This document shows positions 62,097 to 64,000 of a DNA stretch of 64,000 bases, one piece after another (position 1 is the first letter of the stretch; each line of letters begins with the position of its first letter). Position numbers and translations under genes: made by a program. Under the pieces are notes generated by a model. That model ran no database searches, was not told the origin of the DNA, and was given only the letters and a program-made list of their open reading frames with translations. Source of the DNA: an uncultured Clostridia bacterium (lineage in GTDB: Bacteria; Bacillota; Clostridia; UBA1381; UBA9506); the NCBI GenBank assembly GCA_944393605.1, contig CALYAO010000044.1:62001-126000 (forward strand). The letters are read 5' to 3'.

Positions 62097-63665
62097 ATGT
62101 GGCCTTATATTATCATGGGCATTGTTGCGGTTGTATTGGCCGCGGCTGCGGGCGTGATTTCGGGCATGCTGTCCTTCCGGGCGGGCATTGCGCACCGGAA
62201 ACGGATTGCGGAGGCGGAGTTTGAGTCCGCGGAGGCGGAAGCGAAACAGATCATAGCGCGTGCGAAAAAAGAGGGAGAGGGCAAGAAACGGGAGCTGCTC
62301 CTCGAGGCGAAGGAAGAGAACCACAAGCTGCGGCAGGAATTTGACAAAGAGGTCAAGGACCGGAGAAATGAGCTGACCCGGCAGGAGCGGCGGATTCAGC
62401 AAAAAGAGGAAAATCTGGACAAGAAGACCGACCAGATGGAGCAAAAAGAGAACGAAATCGCAAAAAAGAGCAAGTCGCTGGATGATGCGAAGGCGGAAAT
62501 TAAGGAAATCAAAAAGAAACAGATAGAGCAGTTGGAGAAAATCTCGGGGCTCACGGTGGAGGAGGCCAAAAACTTCCTGCTCAAGAACATCGAGACGGAG
62601 GTCCGGCACGAGGCCGCGATGATGGTCAAAGAGATTGAAACGCAGGCCAAGGAGGACGCGGAGAAGAACGCGAAGAATATCATTGCGGGCGCCATCCAGA
62701 AGTGCGCCGCAGACCATGTGGCAGAGACCACCGTTTCGGTGGTGTCATTGCCCAATGACGAGATGAAGGGCCGTATTATCGGCAGGGAAGGGCGCAACAT
62801 CCGGACGCTGGAAACCCTGACGGGCATCGACCTCATCATAGACGATACGCCGGAAGCAGTCATCCTGTCGGGCTTTGATCCGGTGCGTCGGGAGATTGCG
62901 CGGGTGGCGCTGGAGAAGCTCATCGTGGATGGCCGCATTCACCCAGCCCGCATTGAGGAGATGTATGAGAAGGCCAAAAAAGAGGTGGAGCACGAGATCA
63001 AGCAGGAGGGCGAAAACGCCACCTTTGAAACGGGCGTGCATGGCCTGCATCCCGAGGTGGTGAAGCTTCTCGGAAAGCTAAAATTCCGTACGAGCTATGG
63101 CCAGAACGTCCTGAAGCACTCCATCGAGGTGTCGCATCTGGCGGGGCTCATGGCGAGCGAGCTGGGCGCGGATGTCGCGACCGCAAAACGCGCAGGGTTG
63201 CTGCATGATATCGGCAAGGCGGTGGACCACGAGGTGGAAGGCACCCATGTGACCATCGGCGCGGACATTGCCAAGAAGTACAAAGAGAGCAAGGAAGTGG
63301 TGCATGCCATCATGGCGCACCATGGCGACGTGGAAGCCAATACGCTGGTTGCTGCGCTGGTGCAGGCGGCGGATGCCATCAGTGCTGCGCGGCCGGGTGC
63401 GCGGCGGGAGAACATCGAGAACTACATCAAGCGGCTTGAAAAGCTGGAAGAAATTGCCAATTCGTTTGACGGCGTAGAAAAATCCTATGCCATTCAGGCG
63501 GGCCGTGAGATTCGGATCATGGTCAAGCCTGAAAACATCAAAGATGACGGGATCGTGCTCATCGCGCGGGACATCTGCAAGAAGATTGAAAATGAACTGG
63601 AGTACCCGGGCCAGATTAAGGTCAATGTCATCCGGGAGACCCGTGCGATTGATTACGCGAAATAA
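62097..63665 (+). CDS. rny: Ribonuclease Y
   Basis: 522 residues, the family length. Membrane-anchored endoribonuclease that starts mRNA decay in Firmicutes. N-terminal membrane helix (3-25), long charged coiled coil to about residue 200, a KH domain with [20 protein letters not shown], and an HD domain with [15 protein letters not shown] metal ligands. Ribosome site GGAGG is buried in a predicted stem (see the leader). Own strong terminator follows. Confidence 0.96.
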   Translation: MWPYIIMGIVAVVLAAAAGVISGMLSFRAGIAHRKRIAEAEFESAEAEAKQIIARAKKEGEGKKRELLLEAKEENHKLRQEFDKEVKDRRNELTRQERRIQQKEENLDKKTDQMEQKENEIAKKSKSLDDAKAEIKEIKKKQIEQLEKISGLTVEEAKNFLLKNIETEVRHEAAMMVKEIETQAKEDAEKNAKNIIAGAIQKCAADHVAETTVSVVSLPNDEMKGRIIGREGRNIRTLETLTGIDLIIDDTPEAVILSGFDPVRREIARVALEKLIVDGRIHPARIEEMYEKAKKEVEHEIKQEGENATFETGVHGLHPEVVKLLGKLKFRTSYGQNVLKHSIEVSHLAGLMASELGADVATAKRAGLLHDIGKAVDHEVEGTHVTIGADIAKKYKESKEVVHAIMAHHGDVEANTLVAALVQAADAISAARPGARRENIENYIKRLEKLEEIANSFDGVEKSYAIQAGREIRIMVKPENIKDDGIVLIARDICKKIENELEYPGQIKVNVIRETRAIDYAK

Positions 63666-63678
63666 ATGGGAGAAGTGA

Positions 63679-63712
63679 AAAAGGGATTTCCATGTGAAAT
63701 CCCTTTTTCTTA
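63679..63712 (+). terminator. Intrinsic terminator of rny
   Basis: 13-bp perfect stem (63679-63691 with 63697-63709), five-base loop, T-rich 3' arm. Confidence 0.88.
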
Positions 63713-63726
63713 TGTGAGGGGCGGAC

Positions 63727-64000
63727 ATGAAAAAACAACTGATCTTTGTAAACGGCACCATGGGCGCTGGGAAGAGCACGGTGTGCCGCGCGCTGGCGGA
63801 CAGGCTAACGCCCTGCGTCTTCTTGGATGGGGACTGGTGCTGGGACATGCATCCGTTCGTGGTAAATGAAGAGAACAAGGCCATGGTGCTGGGGAATATC
63901 GCCTATCTGCTCAATGCATTTCTGGCAAATACCTCTCTTACCTATGTCATCTTCTGCTGGGTGATGCAAGAGGAGCGCATCATAGAAGAGATATGCGCCC
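63727..64000 (+). CDS. AAA/P-loop nucleotide kinase-like protein, partial
   Basis: Partial: 91 codons are visible before the right edge. The opening MKKQLIFVNGTMGAGKSTVC holds a Walker A loop (GTMGAGKST), followed by FLDGDWCWDMHPF, a layout typical of small AAA_33/gluconate or shikimate kinase-like P-loop proteins that phosphorylate small molecules or antibiotics; the catalytic and lid regions lie outside. ATG 63727 has GAGGGG upstream. It stands after the rny terminator, so it must have its own promoter or rely on read-through. Confidence 0.75.
   Translation, partial: MKKQLIFVNGTMGAGKSTVCRALADRLTPCVFLDGDWCWDMHPFVVNEENKAMVLGNIAYLLNAFLANTSLTYVIFCWVMQEERIIEEICA

Overview
The window looks like chromosome of an endospore-forming member of the Clostridia: it has spoVS, ypeB and ytaF, S-layer homology (SLH) proteins, sigma-A type promoters with 17-base spacers, strong AAGGAGG ribosome sites and many intrinsic terminators. 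The DNA is moderately GC-rich, apart from an AT-richer MATE transporter gene near 55.5-57 kb. No rRNA, tRNA, CRISPR array or prophage was seen. Species cannot be told from this stretch.

Layout. 0-5 kb: an M18 aminopeptidase (cut by the left edge), lipoate ligase, an SLH protein, ribosome hibernation factor hpf, and manA. 5-30.3 kb is the accessory heart: an SLH protein with four near-identical ~174-residue repeats, a decayed manA remnant, a cytoplasmic GH38 alpha-mannosidase, a two-permease sugar ABC importer with its lipoprotein binding protein, a YesM/YesN-type two-component system, then four secreted proteins that all begin with the same LamG-like domain. Three of these also carry SLH domains, and one ends in a beta-helix resembling GH87 alpha-1,3-glucanases. 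A small SLH protein behind an attenuator-like leader closes the block. Together they read as a surface glycan capture, import and cytoplasmic breakdown system; this is inference.

30.5-34.8 kb: prmA, argH and argG on the minus strand and ruvC on the plus strand. 34.8-36.25 kb: a segment bracketed by 32-base inverted repeats, made of four copies of a hairpin-rich GC-rich repeat around one 59-residue small DNA-binding-like gene. 36.3-44.5 kb: a Cys-rich small protein, ypeB, spoVS, a small membrane protein, ftsEX, a PucR-type regulator, an M23 peptidase with G5 domain, and ytaF. 44.6-47.5 kb: the classic rpmH-rnpA-yidD-yidC-jag cluster without dnaA, plus rpsU. 47.6-51.8 kb: two S41 proteases on either side of a PcsB/EnvC-like M23 peptidase. 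51.8-57 kb: sirtuin, CoA-disulfide reductase-rhodanese, a small secreted zinc-ribbon-like protein, and a MATE exporter with an attenuator-like leader. 57-64 kb: priA-def-fmt-rnhA, a long untranslated leader and rny, then a truncated nucleotide kinase-like gene.

Most attention-worthy: the inverted-repeat-bounded repeat module with the small RHH-like gene; the LamG/SLH glycan locus; the candidate structured attenuator leader before the small SLH gene; the long leader of rny; and the manA fossil.
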